NCBI GenBank assembly: GCA_015680685.1
Contig: MNCI01005895.1
Span: 495,470-559,469 of the forward strand
Source of the DNA: Gnetum montanum
Lineage: Eukaryota; Streptophyta; Gnetopsida; Gnetales; Gnetaceae
Direction: 5' to 3'
DNA length: 64,000 nucleotides
Position numbers and translations under genes: made by a program. How positions within the stretch are numbered: the first letter of the stretch is position 1; the number at the start of each line of letters is the position of its first letter. Of the stretch, positions 39,064-51,199 are shown one piece after another. The notes under the pieces were generated by a model. It worked only from the letters and a program-made list of their open reading frames with translations, ran no database searches and had not been told where the DNA came from.

Positions 39064-41455
39064 AGCCAAATTCTACAACATGTCAATATTATCAAATCCA
39101 TTAATTCATTTTATGCATATACATAGATTGTTGACCTTGTCATACTCTTGTTTACTATCACAACTATTATTATCCCATGATCAATTAGTTTTCCACCTAA
39201 ATATAACCTATTTTTCAACATATCTATTGGGAACCCAGAACTTCTTGTACAAGCTTAAATCCTAATTTTTTTATTGAGCATCTTCTAAAGATTATTCTTA
39301 GCACCACAAGTTTAATAGCAATAAATTTCTCTATCATTTCTTCCATCCTCCCAAATTATGCCTTTGTAAATTATTTGATAGTTTGTTCCTATGTTTACTA
39401 CACCTTTCTAGCTAACTTTGCTTATTCACAATCCCATTTTGGTTAATCTTTTTATGCCACCTATTCTTGGGGTCCCTCTGGAGTTAATGTTATTGCTTGA
39501 AGATATCTCTTCTAGGTTGTAGAGTAATGAGGATCGAATATGAAAGGCCACTTCATTACATGGTGGCATTCATACTATTTCTATTCTTAATGTCCTTATG
39601 GATCTTGTTAATCCATCGATTCAACCTACCCAATTTTCTAAGGGAAATTCTCTTCCAAATTTTACTAAGAATAGGAAGAGTGTAATCCAATAAATCATGT
39701 CATCACCTTTTACAATGAATGCATGTTGTTGAACACCTATCCTCATACCATCCTTAGAAGTTTTTTGAAGTCATTAACTGAAATAGCACTTGCATGATAG
39801 AGGTTTCTTTCTCTTGGGTCTATCATCCCCTTAGAACAAATCTTCATCAACTTCATTGGAACATTTAAATGCAATATCACTAAGGATGGTATTTTATAAA
39901 AACTCATGATGATCAAAAAAAAAGATAATGAATCAATCTTTAAGTTTATTTATAGATGAAAAATGGACATAATAAAACTTATCCACTTCCTAATGAATAA
40001 ATTTTGAAATTTTTTGAATGTATCATGAATTTCTACATTATGGAAAAATTGGTCTATCCTAGACCACTTAAGCCTTCATGATGCTATTAGTTCAACAAAA
40101 CACTTTGAAGAGATGGGCATCTAGTGCAACAACCCATAATGAATTAACTTTCATAATAAGGTAAACAAAGTAGATAACAAGAAGAAAGCATCCCGTAACA
40201 TAATAAAAATAGTCACTACAGTCAATCAAACTATAAGTGGTTGATTGTTGACTAGATGGAAACATGAACCCTAATCCTAATAGTATCGAATAAAACATAT
40301 TTAATGAAGGCTAATAAAGGAGACCACACGAGAACAATTTAAAATATCAAAAGGTTCCAATGACATACATGAAATTGTACAACATGTTACTAAAAGAGAG
40401 GCATATTACCCAAGGAAAGGTCTTCTAAAAAATAAGGATAAGATTTAAAAGAATCCAAACTTTGGCCATCAATCCTTTCCAAGGGGTGGAATGAGATCCA
40501 CTTGTTCCAAAGTGGTAAAACCTTAATAAATTCTTTTATTATATTGAGGTAGTAGAACATGACATTGATGATTAAATGATGCTTAAAGATGATTTTCAAA
40601 TGTTTCTAGAGAAGTAGAAATTTTTTTGCAACATGTCGATATAGCCAAGTAATCAAAACATGCAGATTCTCTAGGATCCATTGGACACTCACTAGAGGAG
40701 GATTTCTACCTTCCACTTGGATAATAAGACTAACCATTCTAAGGAATATTTGTTAATCCAAATAGGCCCTTCCCAAAATAATTCCTATTCATTGCCTTAG
40801 TCAAATTGAGTAAAACTAAAAAAGTCTATTGTTATCAATGTTTTCTTTAATGAGGCTAACTCTTTTACATTGACAAATGTATGTAGGGATTTATTAATTA
40901 TTAACATGGTACCTTACTATGATGAAGTTTATACTTAGTTAAATCCCATTTTTAATTATTTTCATTTTGTCCAAAAAATAATTTACCCTTGCTAATACTT
41001 TCTAGAGCTATCAATTATCCTCCTATCCTATCCTATGTGATATCTCTTTATCCCACTCATTATTTTTACCTATGTCATTAGAGCCTTCATTTCTTTCTAT
41101 CCCATCATCACTAATCATGATTCTAACTTGAACCCAAAGGGAAGAAAAGCATGATAAAGGTAAAGAAGAGGAACATGCCACTAATAAGCTTGTCCAAAAG
41201 AAAAAAGTATCTTTTTAGACTAAACTCAATGTCACCTCTTCTTATTCTATCATCATACTAGCTTCTAGAACCTTAAACTCTATTATTTTGTAACAATGAC
41301 TAAGGAGTAAATGCCTAGGTGTAAAGCCTTGTCCCAAATCATGAAAAAAAAAAATTCAAAAGCAACAAACCTTTCTCTCATTGATTTAATTTCAACTTCA
41401 AAGGAGAACCACTTGGCATTTGAGAGGCTTCTCAAATCAATCACACTACTTATAG
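39064..41455. other. AT-rich unassigned DNA
   Basis: Several short open frames on both strands (for example minus 40390-40599) but none with a recognisable motif. The spread of stops suggests decayed transposon coding. Nothing firm can be named. Confidence 0.4.
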
Positions 41456-41460
41456 ACATT

Positions 41461-42338
41461 TGATGAGTGGCGAGGTACCCCTACACTCAACCATACGAAT
41501 ACGAGCATTTCACGTGTGATCCGGTTGAACTCTGCAGATGGACTAGTTGTGGAACCCAGATAGTTATCCTTAGGTTGTAGTTCACTGTCTTCCCACATGG
41601 ACTAGTATTTATATTTGTCACGTATGGTTTAGTCCAGAGTGAGGTGTATGATATGTTCCTAATTCTAATGCTACCCTTGAAGGTGGTGGAATGTAAGATT
41701 AACTAAGCTAAGCTAGGAGGAAAAGGTAAGGAAATATAATCTAGGCTAAGTGTGATGAGCAACCGATTCCTTGATCAACCATACACATCTTGGACCTCAT
41801 GCACAAGTACCACTAGGATTACCAAGTGCAAATCCTAGGTATGCCACTGGGCTACCACGTAGTCACACTTAAATGCTCGTAATCAAGTCGTACTCATTCC
41901 ACGTTCTAGGAGTTTAAGGGTGAGAGAGAGAAAATAGTAAATAAAATTAAATAAATAAACAACAAAGTGACTACTGAAATGTTGAAGTAATCTTGATCTT
42001 TATTGCTATTCATGTGCATGTCCAAGTATGTGACACTCAAATAAAGAATGTCGTACAATTACATTCACCACACTACGGGTAGACACTGGAAAAATAATCT
42101 AACTCTGGAGGGATCAAACTGCCATAGTTTTACTACATCTAAACTAATACCTAAAATTGGGAAAGCCACCTCTTATTTATAGACATTAAGGCAGGACACG
42201 ATATCGCGTATGCAATATTATGAGGGATGCGATATCATAGCTGCAATATCACGGCTGCTGCGATATTGCGGCCAGTGCAACAACAAGGCTATGATATCCC
42301 GATTGCAATATCACAACTAGCAAATTCATGACTCATCA
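41461..42338 (-). repeat. Young solo LTR, Athila-like, with perfect target duplication
   Basis: 878 bp bounded by TGATGAG and CTCATCA (perfect 7-bp inverted ends) and flanked on both sides by ACATT (41456-41460 and 42339-42343). No interior or second LTR is attached, so it is a solo LTR made by LTR-LTR recombination. It is related to the element 3 LTRs (same opening and AACCATA..GAAT.AC phrase). It keeps CpGs (GATATCGCG, GCGATATTGCGG) that the older copies have lost. Minus-strand TATAAAT at 42175-42181; GATATC/GCAATATC dyads lie upstream of it. Confidence 0.93.
42195..42330 (-). promoter_or_regulatory. Dyad array in solo LTR promoter
   Basis: At least six related motifs in 135 bp: CGATATCGCG, GCAATATT, GCGATATCATAG, GCAATATCACGG, GCGATATTGCGG, CTATGATATCCC, GCAATATCAC. 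They are spaced 15-30 bp apart and lie just upstream of the minus-strand TATA. They could be sites for a DNA-binding protein or a CpG methylation target. Confidence 0.5.
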
Positions 42339-42599
42339 ACATTAAAACTATGCTTAATATTTGTCATCCATGCTTAATACTTCAAAGTATAGAGTTGGTT
42401 ACTTGGTTCTCAAATCGAAGAACATTAAGATTTATCCTAGAATAGGTATGATGTTCCTACTTCGTATCTATATCATGATATGAATCAAGGATAATGTGAT
42501 CCTATTCTTGATGCATCTTGATGATGGAGACGAGATCAATGTTATCTCATGAATTGTTATTGTGTGTCTTAGCATTGAAAAGTAGATGATGTACTTGAA

Positions 42600-43110
42600 A
42601 TATAACTCATCTTTTATTTTATTCCATGGTGCTAGAATAGAAATACTAAAAGCCATTAAGTTACCTTTCTTAGTAGGTAGTTCCATTGCATTTGATGTGC
42701 TATTTGTAATTATTAGGGACTTGTTAGGCATAAATGCTATTCTAGGTAAGCCTTAAGTAGCATGTCATCATGTTGTTTCTTCACTTGTGTATCAAGAGAT
42801 ACATTTTTCATGCAAGATAGAAAGGTGGTTATTCTTGTGGATCTTGAAGTACTGGCTATTTTCCATCTAGATGTCATAGAAGAAACTAACATAAGATTCT
42901 AGCCTATGATAGTAGGACAACCATTCATTAAATAAGTTAACAAATTTGAGACTACAATTCCCTAGTCATCTAACAACTATGAGTTCATGGATCTCAAATT
43001 TGGTGAACTAGGCATAATAGATTTAGTTAAAATTGTGAAAGATCCTACTAGGTTAAAGGGTAGGAAGACCATTAATAAAGCATTGTTGCATTAGAATGGT
43101 ACTATTTTGA
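42600..43110 (+). pseudogene. Gypsy protease-region fragment
   Basis: The + strand gives INAILGKP, SSLVYQEIHFS and, after one frameshift, KVVILVDLEVLAIFHLD, matching the FNvLLGRPWiH..VPSSLHQKlKF..g.vv.V text that follows the protease in many plant gypsy elements. It then gives PMIVGQPF and a charged tail (VKDPTRLKGRKTINK). No RT follows; T-rich and A-rich spacer is found instead. Confidence 0.48.
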
Positions 43111-43559
43111 TTTTTATTATTTTTATTATTTATTTTTAAATAATTATATTCATTTTCTAGTTCTAATTATATTAGCTTTTATTTTATTATTTTGCTATAC
43201 TACCTTATCATGTTTACTATTTTCATAGCTTATTTTTTTTCGTGTCTTACTTTTCCTATGTGAATGTTTATTTGTATTGCATTAAGTCATTTCGACTGTT
43301 TAGCATTTGTTTTTCTTTCACAATGCAAAAATCAAAAAATATAAATACTTAAAAACTTAGAAAATTTCATGAGCATAAAAAATTAAAAAAAAAACATAAA
43401 AATGGAAAACTATGAAGCCATCAATACATAAAACATAAAATTCATAAAAAATAATAGTTTCTATAACATAACGAATGTCTATAGAATGTCCATCATGAGT
43501 GCACGCCATTAATAAAATTCATAATATCCATCTAAGATTGCAAAAATTAAAAACATATT

Positions 43560-46500
43560 TTATAACCAAAGTCTCATCTTTTTATCAACACTAACGATCT
43601 ACATCCTAATCATTTGTGGAAAGAACATTTTTCACCACTTTTGCATCTCCTTCATTTGTTGCAACCTCTAGGTACATCTATGCCTATAAAAATCATAATC
43701 ATGAAAATGTAAATAAAAATATTCAAAAAAATTTAAGTTAAATAAAGTAAATAAAACATTAACTAAAACTTTTCCCTTACCTATAGCTATGCCACTAGGA
43801 CTTGCTTCGCGTCCATCATCTCATATAGTTACTTCCACTCTTGATATCCTATACTAATACACGCTAATAAAATTTTGAATGATATTCTCCAATGAAAGAA
43901 AGGTAAATTCAAAATCCCATAGGTTGACATCTAGTGTTCCTAGTAGGATAAGATCCTCTACACTTAGTTGTCTCTTTATCTTGTTGCTATCTTCTTTCAT
44001 TATAAAACTTGAAACTTGGATTTTCTTTTATTTCTCCTAGATTGTTACACATCCCTTAAAAACCTCTAAAATGTAACTCACTTCCATAATTAAAAAGTCT
44101 CTCACTATCATAGGTACTCTTTTCTCTTTAAGTTATTTTTTAGAAGAATGTTTTGATTCTTATTAAATAACTTATTTCGTATATGTTTTCTTGCCCAATG
44201 CTTCGATGTTGAACAACTATTCCTCAACCTATTTTTTACGGTCTCTATGATTAATAGCTTTCATTGTTTAATAATATGGATAAATAACATGGAATCTAGA
44301 AATAATTAAATTTGGGAATAGGAGAAAGTCATAGGATTATGATGGATAACATTGCTTTCATTTAAATCATCCTCTAAATTTCTTACTTCCTTTTCCAACC
44401 TCACAATTTTAGAATCCATATTTCCTTTCTCTCTCCTAGCCATTAGTAGCTCTATTGTTAAATCCATAATGATGTTATATTGCTTCATTGATAGGCAATT
44501 CATATCCTTTTCATATTGAATCAAAAAATTCATCATATCTTGGATTTTTGGTTGATCACATGCATGAGACTATAGAGCATGATCTATAATGGATATCTTT
44601 CATCAATTGATTAAGATGTGGGCATTTGATAATATATCTATCAATAATTTCTCTAGCTAACAACCAATAAAAAGTAATTATAACTCATAAGAAAACATGA
44701 TAAATCCATTTATGATGAATAACTATAAATCTTAGCTTCTTTGTATAGTTATCCATCATCTATTTGATTAACTACCCCTTGTCATTAAGCTTCCGAAATA
44801 TTCACATGCGATCTATTCTCATAATGAAAATTAAGAGAATCATAAATAAATTAATCATGATAAAAATAATTAAAATAATACTATTAAATTACCAAATGAT
44901 AACAATGCTTTATCCTTTAACTTCTCCTTAGGTCACTTCTTCCTATCCTCATTTGACTTTGGCTTCCCTCCTTGGAGTGGAGACTTAGTAATCCTAGAAG
45001 GAGATTCCATTCTATCCATGGCTATGTTATCTAGCCCACACATTAATTAAAATATGTTAGCCACTAATAAACCATAAAATCTAAACTTTTTTCCCATAAG
45101 ACCATAATTTCACAAATACTAAAATTTTTAAGATCTCACACCCATCATCCAAGTTTAAATATAGCTCCTTCCTGAAGAGTTCATTTGCCAAGGTGTCATT
45201 CTCTATTTTCTAGAATTCTTTCACCATTTCTTCTTCCTTCATTCCTTTAGCTTCCTCCTAGGCTTGTTCTTCCTTTTTCTTTGCATTTCTCTCTGCTTCT
45301 TTTTGTGTTATCATCTCCACTTCTTCCTAGTTTCTTCTTTCTTCTTCCTCCTTCTTTTTCTTCTCCTCCTCTACTTTTAGCTAAGGCTTCTTGCTTAGCC
45401 TTCTCATTAGTCTTTAGTATAGCTATTAATGGTCAAATATAGTAATAAAATCCACATGTTAAAAATATTAAAAAGTGAAAAATCATATATAAAGTATAAA
45501 GATATTAACATATAAAATAAATACAAAATTTTCTAACTTAGCTAATATCTCCACCACCTTAGTAGCCTTGGCCTATAGTCTTTTCTCCTCTAACTCATAG
45601 TTATTGATAGGCTCTAAAGCATTTATTTTGATCCTCTTTAAGACTTAGAATCCTCTTGTGTGTCTGAGGCATAATCTCTAATCACCTCCAATCCATGTAT
45701 ATGATTCCCACATGAAGAATGCTTTTTGGGCAACACCATGCTATTCAACATTGAGGATTTAGCCACATCCTTTAGCTATAAATATGTTACGTCTTACAGT
45801 CCATTTAGGATATTAGGTAGAGTACTTTTCATTAAAAACATTTTCTTTCTAATGGTTGTTGCAAGCCAAAAGCTCTGCAAAGCATTAAAGCATCTCATAG
45901 CAGAAAATAAAATTCATGATGTTACTAGGACTCTCTCTATTAGTCAATTTCACATTTACCAACTTGCTAAACACATTCTTCTTCAAGTAGCTTATCTAAT
46001 CATAATGATTATCATTTACCATGGCATTATAAATGACTATCAGCTATAGGGAAGAGGAAGCACTCTTTCACCTAATCTTACCATAGAATATTTTCTCTAT
46101 GAATAGGTAATATGCCTCCACCAAATCCTAGTTGTAATACCTATAAATATTATAATGCTTATCATAGTATTGAATATTAAACTAATTCCTTAATGAGTCT
46201 TAATTTTGAGGTAAGATAATCTATTTCCTTAGAAGTTGAAACATGAAAAGTTGTTGTTAGCTTAAATAAAATTTCACCATGCTAATTACATATATGGATG
46301 AAATGTTAAGAGACCTCAACATAAAAGGAGATAGAAACTTAGTCCTCTCAAAGATAGGATGGTATTTCCTTTCTTGCCCACTCACTAGCCACTTAAGACT
46401 ACTAGGTGTGTTATGAATATTTCCTATACATAACTCTCTTTTGCATTTTCTAGATAGATGTAAACCACTTTTGAGGTTTTTATTTTATTTGTAAAAAAAA

Positions 46501-47500
46501 ATAAGTCAATTAAAAACATAAGACATACATATGCTTAACTGAAGATAAAAATATAAATAAGAACTTAAAGCTAAATATTAACTTTGGCATTTACCTCACA
46601 AACTTAGCAAATTAATGACATAGTTTTCAAGGTATCTTTAGATATCAATTGAATAAAAGACCTCTCGGGACACTCTTTCTGCAATCATAGATTTGACCTT
46701 TCATGGAGAACATGCAATAAGCTTGCTAGTTGAAAAGTATGGTATCACTAGTACTTACTAATCTAATTTGTGCAAACACTACAAGGCACTAGGTAGTCTC
46801 AAGAGGAATCTCATAAAGCACCTTTTCTAGGATCTCTAAGTATGTGTCATACTAATTTAGATTCTCAAACCTACTAGCACATGAAATAAAAAGTCACATT
46901 AACAATAATGCAATATCCTAAATAGGATCCTACACTTAGAAAAATTAAGTCCTAAAGTGAGAAATCACATCAATGTACTTGGATACTATAACGTGAGTAC
47001 TTGTGGGATTGTATAGGCTTTGAACTCATCAAGGATATAGCAATAATGTAGTATCTACATTAAACCATTTGTAGGAATGATCTATCCACAAGTGCTTCAA
47101 TCTCTTCCTTTGGATCTTCCTAGTTCTACAATTGCCATTTGTAATATCATCCATGTTTGTGATCTCCTAGAATGTAATCTAGTAGTCTCTTGTAGACACA
47201 TAGATAGATGCATTATAAGATATAGGAGATAAAGGTAACGTTATCCACATAAGCATGTAGAAATGCTTGATGTAGAACTTTAAAAATTAGCTAGCTCCAA
47301 GACATTCTCATATCAGAGTGAGGTAGAGTAACCAATCATCAACTATAGAGAGAGCTCTTATCCTTATAGGTTTCTGAATGATGGAAGAACCCACATCACA
47401 AATCAAGAAGTGCATAGGATTGATCACCAATAGAATAATAATTACATCATTCCTACATAATGAGATAAAAAACTAAGAATTGATATTTACAAGTCAAGAA
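43560..47500 (-). pseudogene. Unrecognised degenerate multi-segment coding region
   Basis: Several minus-strand stretches read like protein with sparse stops. 47450-47030: MHFLICDVGSSIIQKPIRI, WLLYLTLI, MDDITNGNCRTRKIQRKR, HLWIDHSYKWFNVD. 47030-46700: YILDEFKAYTIPQVLTL, YLEILEKVLYEIPLETT. 46000-45560: VKLTNRESPSNIMNFIF, KWTVRRNIFIAKGCG, RIKINALEPINNYELEEK. 45400-45130: a Lys/Glu-rich helix and ENDTLANELFRKELYLNL. 44536-44306: an open coiled-coil segment. Short AT-rich gaps with plausible GT(AA/GA) donors and AG acceptors lie between blocks, for example SFG|GTAATT at about 44900. It could be a captured host gene or an element's accessory protein. No family is recognised. Confidence 0.4.
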
Positions 47501-47751
47501 AAAATTATGAATACACAAGCATGAAAATAATAATTAAATATTAAAATATAAGTTGTAGGATAAGAAGTTTAGAAAAATCAACATACAGAAATCCAATATC
47601 CCATGTTCCATGAAAAACAAGCTAGATATTTACGAAAGTAAAATTAGTTTTATCCTAAAGTGTGAAAGTCTCAATGACCAATGCAAGCCCAACAAGTTAA
47701 TACTTAACCATTTATGCACTTACATGTTCATAATGCTTAGGCTCTTTTACC

Positions 47752-48011
47752 CTCATCTTAATACTTAATAATTTTTATCTCTCTTCCTAACATTCAATCA
47801 ACACTTAGTCATTATTGAATTCTTCCTCTTCCATGCTTAAATAATTTTTTGGGTTTCCCTTTCTTTTCATACTTAAACCAATTTTTTCGGATTCTTGTTA
47901 CTTCCCATGTTTAACTAATTTTTAATTTTCCTTGCTTCCCATACATAGAAAAATTTCAATTTTCTAGTTTTCTAATACTTTGTGTAATGTTTCAAGATTT
48001 TTCTTCATTTT
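47752..48011. repeat. Degenerate ~34-bp minisatellite, left part
   Basis: Diverged head-to-tail units built on CTTCCCATACTTAACCAATTTT; clear unit starts at 47828, 47864, 47901 and 47935 (spacing 34-37 bp). The array continues on the other side of the solo LTR at 48901. Confidence 0.62.
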
Positions 48012-48900
48012 TGATACATCATGTTGACTAGATGCATATATGGGCATATGATGATGTAGCCCCATACATGTAGCGCCATTGATGCATGGATACATGCATC
48101 AACACAAATGTGTTAATGTAGTGTCAAGTTAAGCTTATATAAATACATGTACCCACCGTATTTATGACACTTGAGATTAGTATTGTAGCCAAACTCTTGT
48201 AGTTTTCTTTTCTTAGAGTTAGAATATTTTCTAAGTGCCCATAGTATGAACTCAAACAATTGTATGGATCTTTATTAAAGCATCTTGTACCTAAATAAAT
48301 TGATGTGACTAGCAATAAAGATGAGATTCTTAACATTCATTGTAGTAATAGGAATAGATTAATATTTCTTACCTACACTTTGTTATTAATGCACTTTATA
48401 TTCTTTTTCTAATTAGTTAATGCATTTACTAATGAACACATAAGTATGACCACTTCAAGTATATTGTTTAATGCTTGGTAATCCCAGTAGTGGCCATTTG
48501 ATATGCTTAGTAATTATTACTTGGTAACCTAAAAGTATTGATATGAGTTCATGATGCGTATAGTAAGTGGGCTTGGATACTTATGTTAAGGTAGTTAGCC
48601 TTGAAATTGTTAGACAGTTAGAATAGTTAATAACCAACCATTTATCTTCTAACCCATATATAAACTAAATAAATATAAATATAAAAATATAATCAAATAT
48701 CATATGTCTCATCTTAGACTTAACAATACATATGAACCAACACAAGTGAGAGTTAATAAGAAAATGATCACACATTTCCTTAAGTCACGATCTTTATCTA
48801 TAGGCATACTTAGGAGCTAAGTCCATGTAATTCAACTTGATCTCTAGTGCAACACTTGTGATTCATATGGTTGGATGTAGGAAATACTTGCTTCTCATTA
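48012..48900 (+). repeat. Solo LTR, Athila-like, inside the minisatellite
   Basis: About 889 bp, TGATAC... to ...CTCATTA; related in inverted orientation to the element 3 LTRs (its end TTGGATGTAGGAAAT..CTTCTCATTA is the reverse complement of their start). TATATAAATA at 48136-48145 is preceded by CCATTGATGCATGG and ATGCATCAAC dyads. Flanks are ATTTT and CTTTT (4 of 5 identical), consistent with a target duplication. No interior is attached. Confidence 0.72.
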
Positions 48901-49000
48901 CTTTTCTAACACTTAGTCAAATTTTACCTTCCCCTTGCTAATACTTAGCCAAATTTTCCCTTCTTCTAGCACTTTACCATGCTACCCTGCCTAGCATCTT
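48901..49000. repeat. Degenerate ~34-bp minisatellite, right part
   Basis: Units at 48901, 48935 and 48968 (CTAACACTTAGTCAAATTTT, CTAATACTTAGCCAAATTTT and a shorter one) continue the array left of the solo LTR. Confidence 0.6.
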
Positions 49001-50400
49001 ACTCATATGACATGTCTTTTCCACCTTCTACTTGGATACAAGTGATGTTGACATGGGCCTTGATACTATGGTGAGAGTATCATGCCTCATCCTCCCCTCT
49101 TCCTAGCATACCTTTTTATTTTATTTTTCTAAAAATATATAATAATGAAAATAATAAAAAATTAGTAATTAATTAATTAAAAAAGGAACAATGCCCACAT
49201 GTTAGCTACAACTAGAATTGGTTTCATGCTAGCTTTGTGCACTAGTTATGCACACCAATAGAGCCCAATGTGGCATACTAACAACATGTAATGTAGCATA
49301 ACAACTACTATGTCGTTCAAATAATAGATAATTTTTTTAAAAATAAAAAATTATACACATTACCTATGTGTAGTGTTCCTTAGGTGCTAGTAACTACGAT
49401 GGTCCTCTTGGCCTTGATAGTATTACATGCATCTAGAATTCTACACTTCTTTCCTTATCCTTACATTTCATGCATGCAACATCATTATTTCCTTGCTGCC
49501 TAGCATAATAAAACTATAAGATCCTTGCACCCTAGTTAGTATCTTGTATGTATTCTAGCATATAAGGGTGCTATGATTAGAATTAGGCCATCTCAACCAA
49601 GTTTTCATTGCATATAATTGCACCTTCTTCATGTTGATTTACATAGCATTATTGCCATCTCTTATTTTCTACTCTAGAAAATCCTCCCCATAGATATTCA
49701 TTCCTTCTCACCCTTGTCTTGTTGTAGCATTGTTGATAATGTAGTTGGTCGAGCTACTACTAATGCCACTTTGGTTAGTGTGGCTATTTTTGACCCCATC
49801 AGTGCCACCAACACCACAAGTAAACAACCAATATGTAAGTTCTTTCCTATCATTGCATCTCTCATATAGATAAAAAAGAAAAATTAAAAATGAAAAAAAA
49901 GTAGGCATAAGGGCTACTCACTTGGGTGGTCCTAGTGAATAGCTAAGATTCTCCTAGTGTGCTTTTCTCCTCTTTCATATGTTTCCAACATGATCCATTT
50001 GCTTCCTTATCATGTCCTTTGCTCCTCTTTCTCTCATCATATGAAACTAGTCTTTCATGCTTAATAAATCCAAGGGTAAGATCACATGTGAATAAGATGC
50101 TAAAATGAAAAACTTCTTCCTCACCTCTTTCTTTTGTCTTGATTATACTTTTATCCATACTAATGGCATTTCTAAGTAGTAAAAATATGATTCCATGCAT
50201 TCCTAGGTGATGCTAGTATAAAACCCATGATTAACCAGCTTCCTTACCATGTCCTTCTCTCCTCTTCCACTTATCATATGATGGCAATCTTTCATGCTTA
50301 ACAAATCCAAAGGTAAGATCACTTGTGAACCAGATGTCAAAATGACAAGCTTCTTCATTGTGACATCCTATTCCCGAATGTTATGGAAAATGTCAAATAT
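49001..50400 (-). pseudogene. Unrecognised minus-strand coding debris with an internal duplication
   Basis: Blocks with coding character: EEGAIICNENLVEMA, YARQQGNNDVACMKCKDKER (49650-49380); CGVGGTDGVKNSHTNQSG (49830-49720); GFIKHERLVSYDERKRSKG (50060-49990). An ACAAG|GTGAGA donor-like site is at about 49720. The segment VILPLDLLSMKD occurs twice because of a DNA duplication (49992-50119, 50235-50358). No family recognised. It lies downstream of the gypsy protease of the next element on the same strand. Confidence 0.35.
49992..50358. repeat. ~125-bp direct repeat, 243 bp apart
   Basis: Copies at 49992-50119 and 50235-50358 share GCTTCCTTA.CATGTCCTT, TTTCATGCTTAA.AAATCCAA and GGTAAGATCAC. Both encode the same peptide on the minus strand (VILPLDLLSMKD), so the repeat preserved reading frame when it formed. 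Confidence 0.78.
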
Positions 50401-50499
50401 ACATTATATTATACATTATGTATAAGAAGATAATATACCAAACATCAAATATATGTAACATTCAACATTACGCATAAAGGAAATAACATGAAAAGTACA

Positions 50500-51199
50500 T
50501 AAGAAATGAGAAAAGAGGAAAGAATGATTTATTGATGTGAAATAGAGTATCTAGATCATGCTCTAAAAGTATTCCTTGGAGTTTTCTTTCTTCGACATCT
50601 ATCAATTAGAGGCAATCTAGCACTTCCACCATGATTAAGCCTACAACTAGGTAGAATGGATGGATAGTCCACTTTTTGTCCTGGTTTACTAGGCACTTAT
50701 GACTCATCTCTACCGACACTACCACTCCATGTTGGCACAATGTCTAAGCTTAGGTATAAATGTCATAGGGAAAATCCCCAAATGTTACCTCAAGAGACAC
50801 ATCTATTATTATAATGCACCCTTCTAGGTCTTAATTATAACACAACCTTTCAAATATTTTTATGATAATGATAACACTTATTATGAAGAGGCACCATCTT
50901 CATTATGAAGCAACATCATTTGGAAATAGGGACATTACTACAATGGAAAATGATATCACATTAGGTATCACCCCATCATCCACATGAACACAATGGACCT
51001 TGTATTTACCAACATGTATAGTAATGAGGAGAGGAGTAGATAGCATGACTCTATTTTGAGAGTCAATCTTCACTTCCCTATCATGAAAGTTGGGCATGGG
51101 TTGATGCCTATTTTCCCTAAGTGAAGCTTGCTCGATGATAGAGTGAATTGATTCTTTGTTGGCAAGCATGTCTCTACTCATAAGGATAGAGGTTAACAT
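50500..51199 (-). pseudogene. Gypsy protease of element 4
   Basis: The open frame 51199-50903 (98 codons) contains PLLITIHVGKYKVHCVHVDDG and then VIPNVIS, matching the retropepsin pattern PL.I......v..alIDdGSs.NviS; the catalytic D-S/T-G reads DDG. Below 50903 stops accumulate, with a faint post-protease region shared with 34975-35460. It would process the element polyprotein. It lies just after gag on the same strand. Confidence 0.55.

Noticed and set aside
39270-41200. Possible LINE reverse transcriptase
   Set aside because: Some minus-strand phrases looked LINE-like, but no FADD-type box, endonuclease motif or poly-A tail with target duplication could be found.
45726-46049. 107-codon + strand ATG frame
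   Set aside because: The minus strand in the same place gives a better protein-like text (VKLTNRESPSNIMNFIF, KWTVRRNIFIAKGCG) with deamination-type stops, so the + frame is probably its shadow.
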